A stretch of 64,000 bases of DNA. Source: Nectonema munidae. Its lineage: Eukaryota; Nematomorpha; Nectonematoida; Nectonematidae. Under the pieces are notes generated by a model, which was given only the letters and a program-made list of their open reading frames with translations, ran no database searches and had not been told where the DNA came from. Made by a program: the position numbers and the translations under genes. The stretch spans positions 429,501-493,500 of the forward strand of contig JAUIRK010000883.1 of NCBI GenBank assembly GCA_030549495.1, in the 5' to 3' direction. Of the stretch, positions 22,914 through 34,344 are shown one piece after another. The number at the start of each line of letters is the position of its first letter. Positions within the stretch are counted from its first letter, which is position 1.

Positions 22914-24231
22914 TGTTTTCTCAACAGATATGCTTTGAGGGCTTACGATTCCGAAACCCTGCATTAGAAGTATTGCTTGGTTTATTTGATTCTCTAACTT
23001 TGTAAAAATGAATTATATGAATTTTGTTGAAAAACTTTTATATAAGATGGAAAGTTATATTTTCCCATTTTTTATGAATCTAAATATAGTTATACTTTAA
23101 AATTTAAAGTCTGATCCTAAACGAGAGCGCTCTTTAAATCTTGAATCACAAGGTCTTTTATAAAAATAAAGCTAGAAGAAAATAATGATAGAGTAAAATG
23201 ATTTCAATCTTCTACTGAGCTTTCGGCTCCTAAAAAAATAAAAAAAATATAAAAAAAAGTGCCATAAACTCTTAAAGGCATTTCAGATATTCAGTCTCTT
23301 CTATTGGTGAAACTTTTTGAATAATAACAAATTTGATTATAGCTTTTTTTAAAACGCATAATTTATAAAATCGTGCGCTTTTTGTGTTGATAACATACAA
23401 TACAAATTTTGGTGGTGTAATAAAAAATGGTTTAAAATATAATGTTTTTAGCTTTAAATAGGTAGAAATAATGTTGCTGGTTGTCGAACTAATTTTATTC
23501 CTAATAGTTTTAGACTGCAGTTGATACTCTTCGCATTGAAGTTAATTAGTTTAGTAGTAAAAATTTATGATTATTATCTTAATTAGCGTAACCGGATTAA
23601 AAGATTTCTCTCAATTTGCACATATTTAGTACAAGTAGGTACACAATTTTTCCTGTCTTTGCTGGCAGCCATTGAGAGATCTCTTTCTGCATCATTTTTT
23701 GTGAATTGTATTGTATCAAATTTTATAACAAATATAAAGTGATAGTTCTTTTCCCAAAAAAAGTTTTTTCAAAGGTTGAATAAAATGTCAACAAGTTGAA
23801 AATGAAAATTGTTAAAAAAAATTTAAAGAAAATCTTGTATATCTTTATAAATAGAACAAAATTTGAATTTGGCTAATGTGCAATCAGGATTTAAAATTGA
23901 TTGATTGAATCAGGCTTCATTCAGTTTTTTAATTTTTCAAAAATGGTGGTGTTGAAACAATTTTTCCTTTATTATTATTTTAGCCCCTTAAATTACCACG
24001 CCCAAAGGAACGGCGCTAAAAGGGCCACACTAAAAAATCGTTAACACTGTTTTATACATTTTTTTACAGCTTTATACTGTAAAATATTTGAAAATTATTT
24101 TTCAATATATTTTGATTATTTTTTCCCATTTTATATACAATTATATAGTACAAATGAATCACCCAACTTGCACTGTTTTATACACATATTTTTGACTTCT
24201 TTACGTATTTATAAACAGTTTTCTAACAACT
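22914..24231. other. Non-coding AT-rich stretch
   Basis: Nothing recognised on either strand. Confidence 0.35.
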
Positions 24232-24423
24232 ATGGGTATCGTAAAAAACACCAACGATAAATGTATCATTGATAAACATTTTTACCATTATGATTGTATG
24301 AAACAGTTTTTGAAAGGCAAAAACGCAAATTGTTTAGGTATTTTTTGTGAAATTTTTAAAGATTATAAAAAACGGTTCACAAATGGTGGAATCAGATTTT
24401 TCAAAATTGTGTTCCCACTATAG
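24232..24423 (+). other. Short open frame with a RING-like Cys/His pattern
   Basis: A 63-codon frame with KCIIDKHFYHYDCMKQFLKG followed by KNANCLGIFC. The H-x-x-H-x-x-C core and the later C/C spacing resemble the second half of a RING or related cross-brace finger. The first metal pair is incomplete. It may be a decayed retrocopy, a broken exon or chance. Confidence 0.2.
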
Positions 24424-27035
24424 TTACAGAGAGGTATTCATTTTAAGTTTTCCAATATATTTTCAAACAAGGAAATTGATCCATAAAATGAATGCAACAA
24501 AACTAATGCATTAGACTCCGAAAGAATTCATAATTACTATTTTAATTATAATTGTGAGAATGAACAATTTTTCCTGCAACCAAATTGAAAAACAGTTAAT
24601 AAAACACAAAAATTTTCAACCTTAATCAAAGAAATAGAAAAGTATGAAGCATCATCAGATTTAAAAAAATGACATTTATACTTACTGCGTTTGTATAGTT
24701 TTGCGAAAATATTAATAAAAATACCAACTAGTTCATGAAAATCCGAAATTTTGGATCAAATTTAATTAGGAACTTAAAAAAAGAATTGGGATCTAGAAAA
24801 AGATCGTTATTAAAAAATCTTAAGGACTGAATCACATTTTAGTTTGATAAAAAAATTGCCGAAGGATCCTAATAAAAAAGTATCGAAATGATTTATTGAT
24901 GGTAATGCTGTGAGAAGCCACTTCTCTATCGTACAAGAGCAAAGTATTTTTCAACATAGAAGGGAAAATGCCTTCTTCACAATATAACACACGTGATCTT
25001 TGAAAGATTATTCTCAAGTCATTTTATTAGTCAAATTGCTTTAGACGTGTTCCACCAAAGTCAAAGGAAAGGTCTTTGTTTTTTGCCGATTTGAAGATGA
25101 TAACACTTCTCGAGATAGAGGTGCAAGTCCCACTCTATAAACTCCATTGAGATATAGTGAGTGTAAAGCATGTTTTAGAATAATAATAGAATCTTCGCCA
25201 AATCCCTTAAAAATTCTATACCATCTGCAAAAAATTTAACTTGTTGTTTGAGTTTATTTTTAGTTTATTTTTTTTTATTTAGATGCTGTGACACCGCTTT
25301 TTATTTTGGAAGTATATTTGAAAGATTTCAATTTAATCGAACTAAGGATTTTCTATTCAGGATATAATCATTCATCTGATTTAGAAGGTCCTTATATTAA
25401 TAGCGAAGGATTGGAGCTTCAAAATTAATTTTTCAATGCTTTTTGGAAATCAAGTGACTGTTGTCGTTTTATTCATTTCCAATAATAATTCTTTAGAAAA
25501 TTCCAATACTAAACTTATAATATAAAAAAAAAAGTAAGTCAAGTTTATATTTAAATAATGAAACTTTTTTGGGAGGAATCCATGTTCATATTTCGATATC
25601 AACGTATCCTTATTAAGATAAGCAAGACTTTATCTTTGATTATTATTGACTCAAAGACTTTAAAAAGTATACCCACTTAACCGATATAGGTCTATAATTT
25701 GAAGGATATTTTTTGTTAACTTTTTTGAAGCTTGATGTGAAGTTGGCTGTTATAGTTACAATTTGGTCTTCAATACCAAACATATGTATATAATGGTATT
25801 CTTGTTTTTGGAGTTGCTCATTGAATTTATAGAAACCATTGAATTTATAGAAAATTGCTTGTTCGAAAATTTGAGCAAATATAGTGATTTTTTAAATGAA
25901 TCAAAATCAAAAGTTTCTTCTACTATTTGCACTAAATCGTGAGATATTCATGATTCTAAGATTTTTCAAGCTTTAATTTTGTATATATTTAGAGCACATC
26001 TTTAACGTCTTCTCTCTTTTGCACAAATTTTGGGGCTTCTTCAGTCTACGCGCCATGTAATTGATTTTAAATTTTAAAGAAAATTTTTAATTTTGTTATC
26101 TAAAAAATACATAAATTCAAGTTAAATATATTCTTCCCAAGAATTTTTTTGAAATATAATGTGAAAAAATTAACTATGAAAAATGATTTACTCAATGGTA
26201 AAGGTCTTTTTTTGTATTTATATTTAGAATTGAAGATAATGTTTTGCGTGTTTGATATAGCAAATCATCTGAGACAGAAATTTGATGATTTTCTGCATTT
26301 TGAAAATGAGATTTTTTAGCTTCCTAATTCTACACCGTTCATTTTGATTAAAGGCCGTATAATTTTGAACAAAAAAAGACACATTTTTTGTAAATCAATA
26401 GGACAATGTGATCCTTTCATGAATGTTTTGGTTGTATTTTTGCCTCATTGAATTTAGTTTTATTAAAAACTAAAAGCTGTTTGTATACAGAATTTTTTGT
26501 CCAATCTTATAAAAGCGTTGTTAGCAAGAAGAACATTAGTCTGTTATATAAGCTTGAACTGAGTATAAAAAAGTGATATCACTTTTGTGTCACTTTTTAC
26601 TATTTTTTTTTTAGCTATTTTTACTTTTCTTCATGAACAGCTCATTTGATTTAATTTTATTAAATACATGCTTTATTTAAAAAAAAGATACACATGTGAA
26701 TAATAAAATAAAATAGTTGCCAATAAATGGATTCCTGGATATCCCTCAATTTACTATGAGCTTAGCAACTCTTGCCTACATTTTTTCCTGGCTGTTCCAA
26801 AATCTAATATATCCTGTACTAATTATTATCTTTCTATGCGATTAATGCAATTGGAAGGGGAGATGAATCTAAAAGGCGAACAGATAAATAGTATGTATAA
26901 GCCATTGAATCATTCAATAAGAGTCTTTATAATCCAAAACATCCAAAAAAATTAAAAAATGAAAACCAGAAAATAATTATATTTGAAAAAATGTAGCACA
27001 AAAATTAATAAACTTTGAAATTTTCTAGAGTCACT
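24424..27035. other. Non-coding AT-rich stretch
   Basis: No gene, RNA or delimited repeat recognised. This is the 3' flank of the ubiquitin-like gene. Confidence 0.35.
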
Positions 27036-27260
27036 TTACTGTAGTCTAAGAACTAAATATAAAGTTGCCTCTTTTTGAACATTATAATCTTCAAGCTTTC
27101 CGCCATCTTGAAGTTGTTTTCCACCAAAAATCAAGCGTTGTTTATCAGCAGAAATATTTTCTTTATCTTGAATTTTCGCCTTGACATCTTCAATTGAATC
27201 ACTTGGCTCCACTTCAAGAGTTAACGTCTTATCTCCTAATGTTTTAACAAAAATCTGCAT
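27036..27260 (-). CDS. Ubiquitin-like protein without the C-terminal diglycine
   Basis: 74 codons beginning [20 protein letters not shown]. Compared with animal ubiquitin (from memory) it matches at about 56 of 74 positions with no gaps. Lys6, 11, 27, 29, 33, 48 and 63 and the Leu8-Ile44-Val70 patch are kept, with Gly47. Changes cluster at 9-10, 35-40 and 51-57. The frame ends LVLRLQ and stop, so Arg74 and the Gly75-Gly76 needed for activation and conjugation are absent. The codon before the stop overlaps a possible donor (CTACA then GTAAAG), so a later exon could still supply a tail. The start is chosen because it aligns with ubiquitin Met1 and directly follows a candidate 3' splice site. 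A reading without splicing adds 26 N-terminal residues from 27338. Confidence 0.8.
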   Translation of the reverse strand: MQIFVKTLGDKTLTLEVEPSDSIEDVKAKIQDKENISADKQRLIFGGKQLQDGGKLEDYNVQKEATLYLVLRLQ

Positions 27261-27265
27261 TCCAT

Positions 27266-27308
27266 CTAAAAAAAATAGAGAATGATAATAAAAATATACT
27301 TTTTTTAC
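27266..27308 (-). other. Candidate 43-nt intron in the ubiquitin-like 5' leader
   Basis: On the minus strand, GTAAAAAAAG opens the segment and a TTTTTTTTAG tract closes it five bases before the ubiquitin start codon. At 43 nt it would be very short. The length is not a multiple of three, so the upstream ATG at 27338 would be out of frame after splicing. Confidence 0.4.
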
Positions 27309-27460
27309 TTTGAAAATATGACGTAGTGCCCCGGACATTTGAGTTTTTTGACTTCGTTAACCGTAAAAATATTATGTAGGTTAAGTTGCTTAACACTTGG
27401 AATTTTCAATAAAACTATAATCGAATACAATTGATAGGTTGTTCCATTTGCTAGTTAAAT

Positions 27461-27526
27461 GAAAAAATTAAAATTTTATAGAATCTTTATTAGGAACAAG
27501 AACGTGAAGAACGATACAAAATTTTT
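27461..27526 (-). repeat. Penelope-like element inverted end, 5' copy
   Basis: 66 bases that are the exact reverse complement of 30091-30156. They include AGGAACAAGAACGTGAAG. They lie 37 bases inside the 5' target duplication. Confidence 0.9.
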
Positions 27527-27564
27527 AAGTCCTCCGCAAATATAGAATTCTTGAAAGAATTAAT

Positions 27565-28421
27565 TTGAAAATAAGTGCGACACGCCATTCTATCAAATTT
27601 TACAACATTTGCTTACATCACAATATTATTGCTAACGAGTTTAAACCCATCAACTCCTCATTCAAATCCAATGATTTTTCCTCAATTTTTGCCAAAGCTG
27701 TCAAACTATGTTTACGTAAAAGAATCTCCATTTTATACGTTAAGTTACATGATTTATCTGTAAGAAGGTACAAAGCATCTAGAGATCTCAATCTTTCTGT
27801 CGATCACACATCTTTTATACTTTTGCGCCAAAACATCAAAGATACAATTGAACATAAAAAACTAAAGGTTTCTTCTTCTCAAAACTCTAAACTTTGGTGT
27901 TTACAGCAAAAGAAAACTGATACTCAACACACATCACACATTGTTGACAAGTCTAAATGGGTAAAAAAAACCTTTCTTTAACACCACTCTCTAAACAGGA
28001 ACAAGATTTACTAATCTTAGGCCCTAAATTCAACCTTTCTTCTCAATCATTTAATCCCAAGTTTTTCCTAGCTAAACTGGAAAATTGCATCCAAAACTTT
28101 TCGACAATCGAAAAAGAAGAAATACGTTTAGAAGCCGTTAACATCTGCAAACTTCAACCTAACAAAATTGCGCATAATAAAAATAACTTAACCCCTCGTT
28201 TCAAAAAAACTCTCAAACAACTAAAGAGTAAAGAAAACATTACAATTTGCACTGCTGACAAAGGAAATTGTTTTGTTATTCTTGACACCGTTGATTATAT
28301 TTCAAAAATAAACTCATTACTTCTGGACACTTTCACATATCAAAAAACTTCTCGCTCTAATGCCAACCCCCTAAGTACCGCACAAAAAAAGATACAACTC
28401 TATGATATACAAATTTTATAA
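27565..28421 (+). pseudogene. Penelope-like protein, N-terminal region
   Basis: Frames at 27565-27981 and 27957-28421 cover the region upstream of the catalytic RT. Typical blocks are LSLTPLSKQEQDLLILGPKF, and NLTPRFKKTLKQL followed by ITICTADKGNCFVILD near 28245-28290. The ADKG-type motif before the RT fingers is usual in Penelope-like proteins. Confidence 0.75.
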
Positions 28422-28686
28422 AGAAGGTAAACTTTCTTTTAAAGAATACAAGAATTTTCATGCTGATTTTTCCGTATATCCTTATTTGTATGGTCTGCCA
28501 AAAATACATAAAGCTACGGTTCCACTCCGCCCCATTCTCAATTATACTTAATCTCCTTTTTACTCATTTTGCAAGGATTTATCAAAAGTCCTTCCAAATC
28601 TTACCAATCAAAACAAGTTATCCGTAAGAAATTCACAAGATTTTGTTGGTTTACTTAAAAATCTCTCTCTTCATGAAGATGATGTT

Positions 28687-29238
28687 ATGGTTAGCTTTGA
28701 CGTAGAGTCACTATTTACCTCTATTCCACTTGAATATGCACTCCAGACCCTCGAAAATGTACTTATGAACTCTCAGTTAGAAAAAATTACAAGCCTCACA
28801 TCCAAGGATATTTTAGAAATTTTAAACCTTATCTGCAGTAACAGTTATTTCACTTTCGACAAGGCAATTTATAAGCAAATACACGGTACACCTATGGGCA
28901 ATCCAATAAGTGGAATTTTGGCCCAAATTGTACTTGAGTCTTTGGAAAATTCTCTTCTCTCTACTCTTTCCTATTTTCCTAAACTAAATACACGATATGT
29001 TGATGATGTCTTTTGCATCATAAACAAGGATAAAGTTAATTCTTTCCATCTATCTTTAAATACCTTTCACCCATGCCTTAAGTTTACTATAGAGAATGAA
29101 GAAAATAATTCTCTTTCCTTTCTCGATTGCACAATTAACCGAAGAGGTAATCTTTTACACACAAAAGTTTTTTACAAACCTACCCACCCACACTTACAGA
29201 TATTTAGATTTTTTATCTGCTCATCCTTTATCTCATAA
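28687..29238 (+). pseudogene. Penelope-like reverse transcriptase core
   Basis: 183 open codons. MVSFDVESLFTSIPLE is motif A, HGTPMGNPISGILAQIVLE is motif B, and NTRYVDDVFCI is the YVDD catalytic strand near residue 105. NSLSFLDCTINRRGNLLHTK follows and matches the post-palm region. The catalytic aspartates are present in this piece. Confidence 0.88.
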
Positions 29239-29960
29239 GCTGTCAGTATGTGACACACTATTCACTCGTTCCCTTTTCCTATCCTCGGACTCAACTGAAT
29301 TAGAAAAAGAGCTTGACAAGGTGAAATCTGTGCTTACTTCTAACAACTACCCCAATTCCGTCATCCAGTCATCACTTTCTTCATGCAAAACTCGCTTTGC
29401 CTCCAAGAATGATTTTCAAATTGAATCATACTTTAAAGATTTTCATAACTTAGTTACCAAGCCAAAACAAATTCGTTTTTCTCATGTTTATGACACCTTT
29501 TATTTCAATAGATTAGCTAAAATGTTGCGCCCCTATAATATTGATTTAGTACCCAAACCTCACAACCACCAACACTCGAACTTTAAGCACACTTTTTTGG
29601 AAAATAGAGATCCTTTGAATACAAAAAATTGTGTGTACAAAGTAAAATGTAATGACTGTCCTGCTTCCTACATTGGCGAAACTGAAAGAACCTTACATAC
29701 CCGGATCCACGAACACAGGTAGCTCTTAATAAAGCACTGCAGAACCGTGATCAGGTAAACACACACCCCAATAACAAGATGCTTCAACACCTCATTACTA
29801 ATCCAACACACTCTTTCGATTTCCAAGATGTACGCATCCTTTGCACCTCTCCATTCCCTCATCAACTCTTATTTCTCGAAGCTGGGCATTCTTTACGCGA
29901 ACCCAACTCCATTAACTTACACATCGAAGTACCTCAGATATACACCACGTTATAACAACT
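29096..29960 (+). pseudogene. Penelope-like C-terminus with GIY-YIG endonuclease
   Basis: The frame ending at 29722 carries the linker and the nuclease core: NCVYKVKCNDCPASYIGETE, then RTLHTRIHEHR. VYKV and SYIGET are the two GIY-YIG-type strands, with the usual Arg in RTRIHEH and Cys pairs in the linker. The C-terminal part continues to about 29955 (NPTHSFDFQDVRILC, then FLEAGHSLREPNSI with the catalytic-region Glu). This endonuclease distinguishes the Penelope clades that insert into internal chromosomal sites. Confidence 0.85.
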
Positions 29961-30090
29961 TTATTCTCTTTGCATTCTTTGCCTACATTTCCCCTCCAGC
30001 TAATTAGCTTTGGCTTCATAGCTTTTCACTTACTGCACCTTTTCTCACATTATTCTTTATTTTACTTGATGAAGAAACGTTGCCGTTTCC

Positions 30091-30156
30091 AAAAATTTTG
30101 TATCGTTCTTCACGTTCTTGTTCCTAATAAAGATTCTATAAAATTTTAATTTTTTC
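30091..30156 (+). repeat. Penelope-like element inverted end, 3' copy
   Basis: The 3' terminal 66 bases, reverse-complementary without mismatch to 27461-27526. Confidence 0.9.
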
Positions 30157-30169
30157 AAAACTATAATCG

Positions 30170-31372
30170 CCATTTTTTTCCTTGTGAATTTAAGTCATGA
30201 GATTATTCTAAATTTGATTAACACCTAGTTCGCTGTTGAAGTTTAAAATCATCATGATGAACGACTCTGAAAGTAAGTATATAAGCTCACAATGATATAA
30301 AACTGATTTTATCCTCTTCTCAACCAGAATAATCAGACGATATCTCTAATGTAAAGCAGAAGATTTGTATTAAAAAGCATTGATAAACGCAGACGATTTT
30401 ATTTTTGTTAAGTCGACATATGTCGATAACCGGTTAAAAGGATTAAGGTAGCGCTATCCTAACCCAAACGCAGGGTGTTCATATGGGAAAAGAGGTTCTC
30501 CAAGTCCAAGGCACATCTTTCGTGCATTTTCTACGCGCGCTCTACTGTTCAAAAACAGTAGAGCAGAATCATTTAATGGACATCATATTAAAAAATGCAT
30601 GTGTTTAGTAGTGAGGGAAAGGAAAAATATTTCATAACTTTCAATATTTTCATCTATCACTTCAAATTAATAAAAGTCGTATACCTGCCTCCATAGGTCC
30701 TAGGAATGAAAACAAGTGCGAATCAGCAAAATTAAAGCATTATCATTGCATAAAAAGCGAAAAAACATACTTTCAAAAAAGAGAACAAGTGAAAGCAAGA
30801 GGAAAACCTAAAAATGAATAATTTCAACTTGTTATATCTAACTATGTTTGGCTTAACTTAATCAAAACCAAATTTATCAAATGAATTTTTATGATAATTT
30901 TGTGCCATATTTATTCTAAATGGGTAAAAATTTAGTATTGGTGTTAATATAATAGAAGTGGAAGTATTTATTTCAGAATAAGATTGAGTAAAACATGAAA
31001 TTATATAACGTGATATTAACGTGATGGATCAGAGCTAAAGAGCCTCTTTGAAATAACGTAAGGAATAATAAATAATAAAAAAAAGATTATAGAATACAAA
31101 AATGACATTATAGAAAAAATTTATCATTTTAAAAATAACAATAACTTTTGATACAGTATTGTAGAGCCTAGGATACAAAGAAACTCTTCTTGAGGTAAAT
31201 TTGTATGATGAAATGGGATGCAAAAAAGTAGGGATTGTATGGGGGAAGCATTGCTGGAAATGAAAAGAGGATAAAAAATCGCTATAAGAAAATTATGATA
31301 TATAAACATCGATAATCTTCTCATTTCAATAATTTGCTGACGCTGAACACTTCCTATCTACAACATTTCCTA
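30170..31372. other. Non-coding stretch with a palindrome-bearing repeat
   Basis: 30390-30437 repeats the layout of 16604-16665, with GTCGACATATGTCGAT at 30412-30427. A short inverted pair around TACTGTTCAAAAACAGTA lies at about 30543-30560. No gene recognised. Confidence 0.4.
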
Positions 31373-32085
31373 CAGCGGAGTAGCCAGAAAAAGTTAGTGC
31401 GAGGGGGGGGGGGGGCACACATTGAAAATTTTTGATAAAACATTGCTAACAGAAAGTGCATGGTTTGAAAATTTCGTTGTCATGGCACCCATCCATATAT
31501 GTGAGGACGTCACACTGTGAAGAGTTCTAATACAACTAAGAGAAAAAGCATGGAGAGTTATTTCTTTGTTGTTATTAAAGTCTTCTATGGATGTTTTGTG
31601 GCACATAATATATTGTGAGAAAATCAACCATATATACACTAGAACCTACGTTTTACGTACGGCACGGGACCGAACGGCGGACGTAAAACGTAGGATTTGT
31701 AAAATCCAGGTCGACCTTTAAATTGACATACAACACGAAAATCCTAGCCTGGATCACACCGTTACGACGTGAGGGACTATGGCAGCTAAAGAAGACTACT
31801 ACAGTGAAGTTTGATGATCATCCCTGAAGTTGAGCTGTTTTCATAATAAAGTCTTAAATAAAAAATATCAGTGTATGTGTATTATTTATCAATTATACTC
31901 AACTTCGTCATCGATCATTTGGCGAGGACGTAAAATCCAAGGAACGTAAAATCAGGGTACGTAAAACGTAGGTTCTACGTAATTATAAATATATATGTAT
32001 GACATCACATAAGGTACATGGAGGGGGGCACCACAAGGAACATCGGGGGCACGGCCCTTCTTGCCCATGTCTAACTACGCCACTG
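31373..32085. mobile_element. hAT-type MITE with a pogo-type MITE inside
   Basis: The ends are CAGCGGAGTAGCCAGA and TCTAACTACGCCACTG, inverted repeats matching at about 12 of 16 positions. The flanking 8-mers ATTTCCTA (31365-31372) and GTTTCCTA (32086-32093) match at seven of eight, a hAT-type target duplication. It has a 12-G run near its left end and no transposase. Without the inner element it would be about 370 bp. Confidence 0.85.
31637..31979. mobile_element. pogo/Tigger-type MITE nested in a hAT MITE
   Basis: Inverted ends share TAGAACCTACGTTTTACGTA, the familiar Tigger-like start. Both flanks are TA (31635-31636 and 31980-31981), the Tc1/mariner-superfamily target. It is 343 bp with no transposase frame. 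Confidence 0.85.
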
Positions 32086-32099
32086 GTTTCCTATCCATT

Positions 32100-33340
32100 C
32101 TGGTCATTTAGTAAGCAAAATGTAAAAAAAACAGAGTGTGAAAATTTTCCAAAACTAATGTCTCTGTTACAAAACGCGCATTTACGAAATGTCCTGGAGC
32201 GGTACCTTATGGAAAAGAGGAGATTATTAATGCTTAAAATACAAAATTAACTTTTCTTCATAATTAAAAAATTGAAACAAGATAAGTATGAAAGAAGAAA
32301 GCCATACTTTTGAGTTTAGCATTTTGCAAGAGAGTGGCAGCAGGAGTATCTATAGCGTGAAGACTTTGAATGATAATATAATTAGCTATTTTAATCCTAT
32401 CTTTTATACACGCAAAACACGTTTCGACACAAGGCGTAGAGTTTCCAAAGTAAACAAGTGTTACTTCCTCCTATTTTTCATTTTGTGTATTTGACTTCGA
32501 TGCAGAGAAGAAATGCTTGAAGATCCAGTATAGACTGCGCTATCTACTGTTTAACAGAGCAAACAAAACATAATTTTGAAACGTTGTATATTGTGCAAGG
32601 AAGTTATGATTACAGCATATAATCTCAAAACGTGACACGTCTCTCTCTGCCAACCGTGAAAGCCTAGTTGATATGGCAAACTATATTTGTCTGCATACGA
32701 TCGAATTCAAGCAAAGAAGAAGCCAGTCATCTTAAGGCCAATGTCTATAAATTATTAAGTTTTTCCATGAAATGTTATCGCCAATACTTCTCACAATTCA
32801 CGCAAACCAATAAAATAATTGTCAACTTTTTTATTAAATTTATATCGAAAAATTTAACAAATAACTCAAATCATGATAAAGGATCAACAGATCTTAATCA
32901 TAATTGTCGGGCACGCAGACTTCAAAACCTTGTTTAGACGCAAACCTTTTATTTTAAAAGCACAGGCTTGAAAGTTTTAAGAATTGCTTACACGTTGTTT
33001 TAAAATTTTAACAGCTTAAGCAAATGTTCGTAGCGAACCTTCAATGTCATCATATTCAGTTGAAGGTAAGGAATTGTAAGCTTTACCAGGTTAAAAGTGT
33101 AACACACCTCCTCATAGATCAAAATATATCTATTATAAAAAACTTGTTAAGATAAATCGAAAATACAAGTAACTTTAACTATTACTTTAAAATTCCTACA
33201 GCTCAGTAAAATTAAAAATTTTTAATCTAATCAAAAGTTTAATATGTATATTTAAGCTTTAATATGAATATTTTGTATACTTTTGTGTCTCTTAAATTTT
33301 TCTTTGCATAAATGTTCACACTAATTCATAGATTTATGTA
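32100..33340. other. Unrecognised stretch with short open frames
   Basis: Plus-strand frames at 32130-32250 (LMSLLQNAHLRNVLERYLME), 32288-32494 and 32668-32937 have a more protein-like look than the average here. None matches a family I know and none has convincing splice borders. Confidence 0.25.
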
Positions 33341-33347
33341 TATACAG

Positions 33348-33995
33348 TAAAACCTTTCTTATACGACCTAGTTTCGGTCTTATGTCACATTAAGTCGTTG
33401 TAGAGAGGGGTTGCAAATACAGTTGATAAACCCCTGAAACTTGTTCATGCCATAAAAAATAATACTTAAAACTGTTTATTTAAAAATGAATCAAGCGTTT
33501 TTTTCTTTCTTTCAAATTGGAAAAACGATGTTGTTGCACGCATTCCATACCAGAATTGGCTATTTCATATAAATTTTTGTTCTCGATTTGAATTGAGAAT
33601 CTCTGTAAAAGCTTTATGCTTGAAATGGCATCACTCATCTTGACTTTTTCAACAGAAGTCTCATCTTCAGTCATTATATTTTCATTATCAATATCATCAT
33701 CAACTGCTCAACCACAGAAAGTTTCTTCTTCATCTGGTCAAGTTTCCAAATTTTTATCAAAATGAATGAACTCTTCTCAGTTAAAATGCTCAAGCAAAAC
33801 ATAACACTCCGTGGGAAGTGAAACACACGCATCAACATTTTGATGGATTGAAACATTAAATCCACACTTTTCAAAACCGTTGCTAATTGTAGAATCCTCT
33901 ACAGAATCCCAAGCTTTCTTAATCCAAATAAAAACATCCAGTAGATTAATTTTCTTTAACCCTATTAGTGCTAGGTGACGCCCCTCCCTTCACTA
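33348..33995 (-). mobile_element. pogo/Tigger transposon remnant
   Basis: The minus-strand translation from about 33955 gives INLLDVFIWIKKAWDSVED followed by STISNGFEKCGF, a close fit to the Tigger C-terminal block (LLDAI..I..AW..V....I.NCF.KAGF). After a stop and further breaks, DAISSIKLLQRFSIQ appears near 33600. The sequence CAGTAAAACCTTTCTTATACG near 33346 is a Tigger-type terminal repeat. The DDE core and the other end are missing. Confidence 0.75.
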
Positions 33996-34344
33996 AAAAA
34001 TTAATTGTAGAAAATTGGCTGAATCATATCCCTTCAAATTTTGTGACTTTTCCTAAAATCGCTAGCTGCGTCTTTTGGAACCATTTTCATGGTAGTTGAA
34101 TGACCCCTTCATGTCCAAAACTGTCAATCAAAATCAAAAATTAAAATTTTTCAGCAAAATTTTGACATTATCTGTACTTAACCTTATAACTTAGGATCTA
34201 TATTATATAATACCCTGAAAATTTATAATTATATACAGTTTGGAACGTATAACACTTTATATATTTAATTTTTTCAATAATCATGCCTACTTTTTAGAAA
34301 ATGTCAATCAAAATTTTGATTGATCAAAAATATATCTAATAAAA

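Larger units (their letters stand above)
27424..30156 (+). mobile_element. Penelope-like retroelement, near full length, with target duplication
   Basis: The element encodes a Penelope-type reverse transcriptase followed by a GIY-YIG endonuclease, all on the plus strand. It is bounded by a perfect 13-bp direct repeat, AAAACTATAATCG, at 27411-27423 and 30157-30169. A 66-bp segment of its 3' end is present in inverted orientation at its 5' end. That arrangement is known for Penelope-like elements, whose terminal structures are irregular. Coding parts are spread over several overlapping frames with a handful of breaks, so it looks dead but not ancient. The insertion is about 90 bp upstream of the ubiquitin-like gene, in the opposite orientation. 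Confidence 0.88.

Noticed and set aside
27461-30156. DNA transposon, prompted by 66-bp inverted ends
   Set aside because: The coding content is Penelope-type RT plus GIY-YIG. The inverted end lies 37 bases inside the target duplication, as happens in Penelope-like elements.
32130-32494. Small host gene with frames LMSLLQNAHLRNVLERYLME and the one starting at 32288
   Set aside because: There is no recognisable homologue, splice borders are poor, and the first frame begins inside the right end of a MITE.
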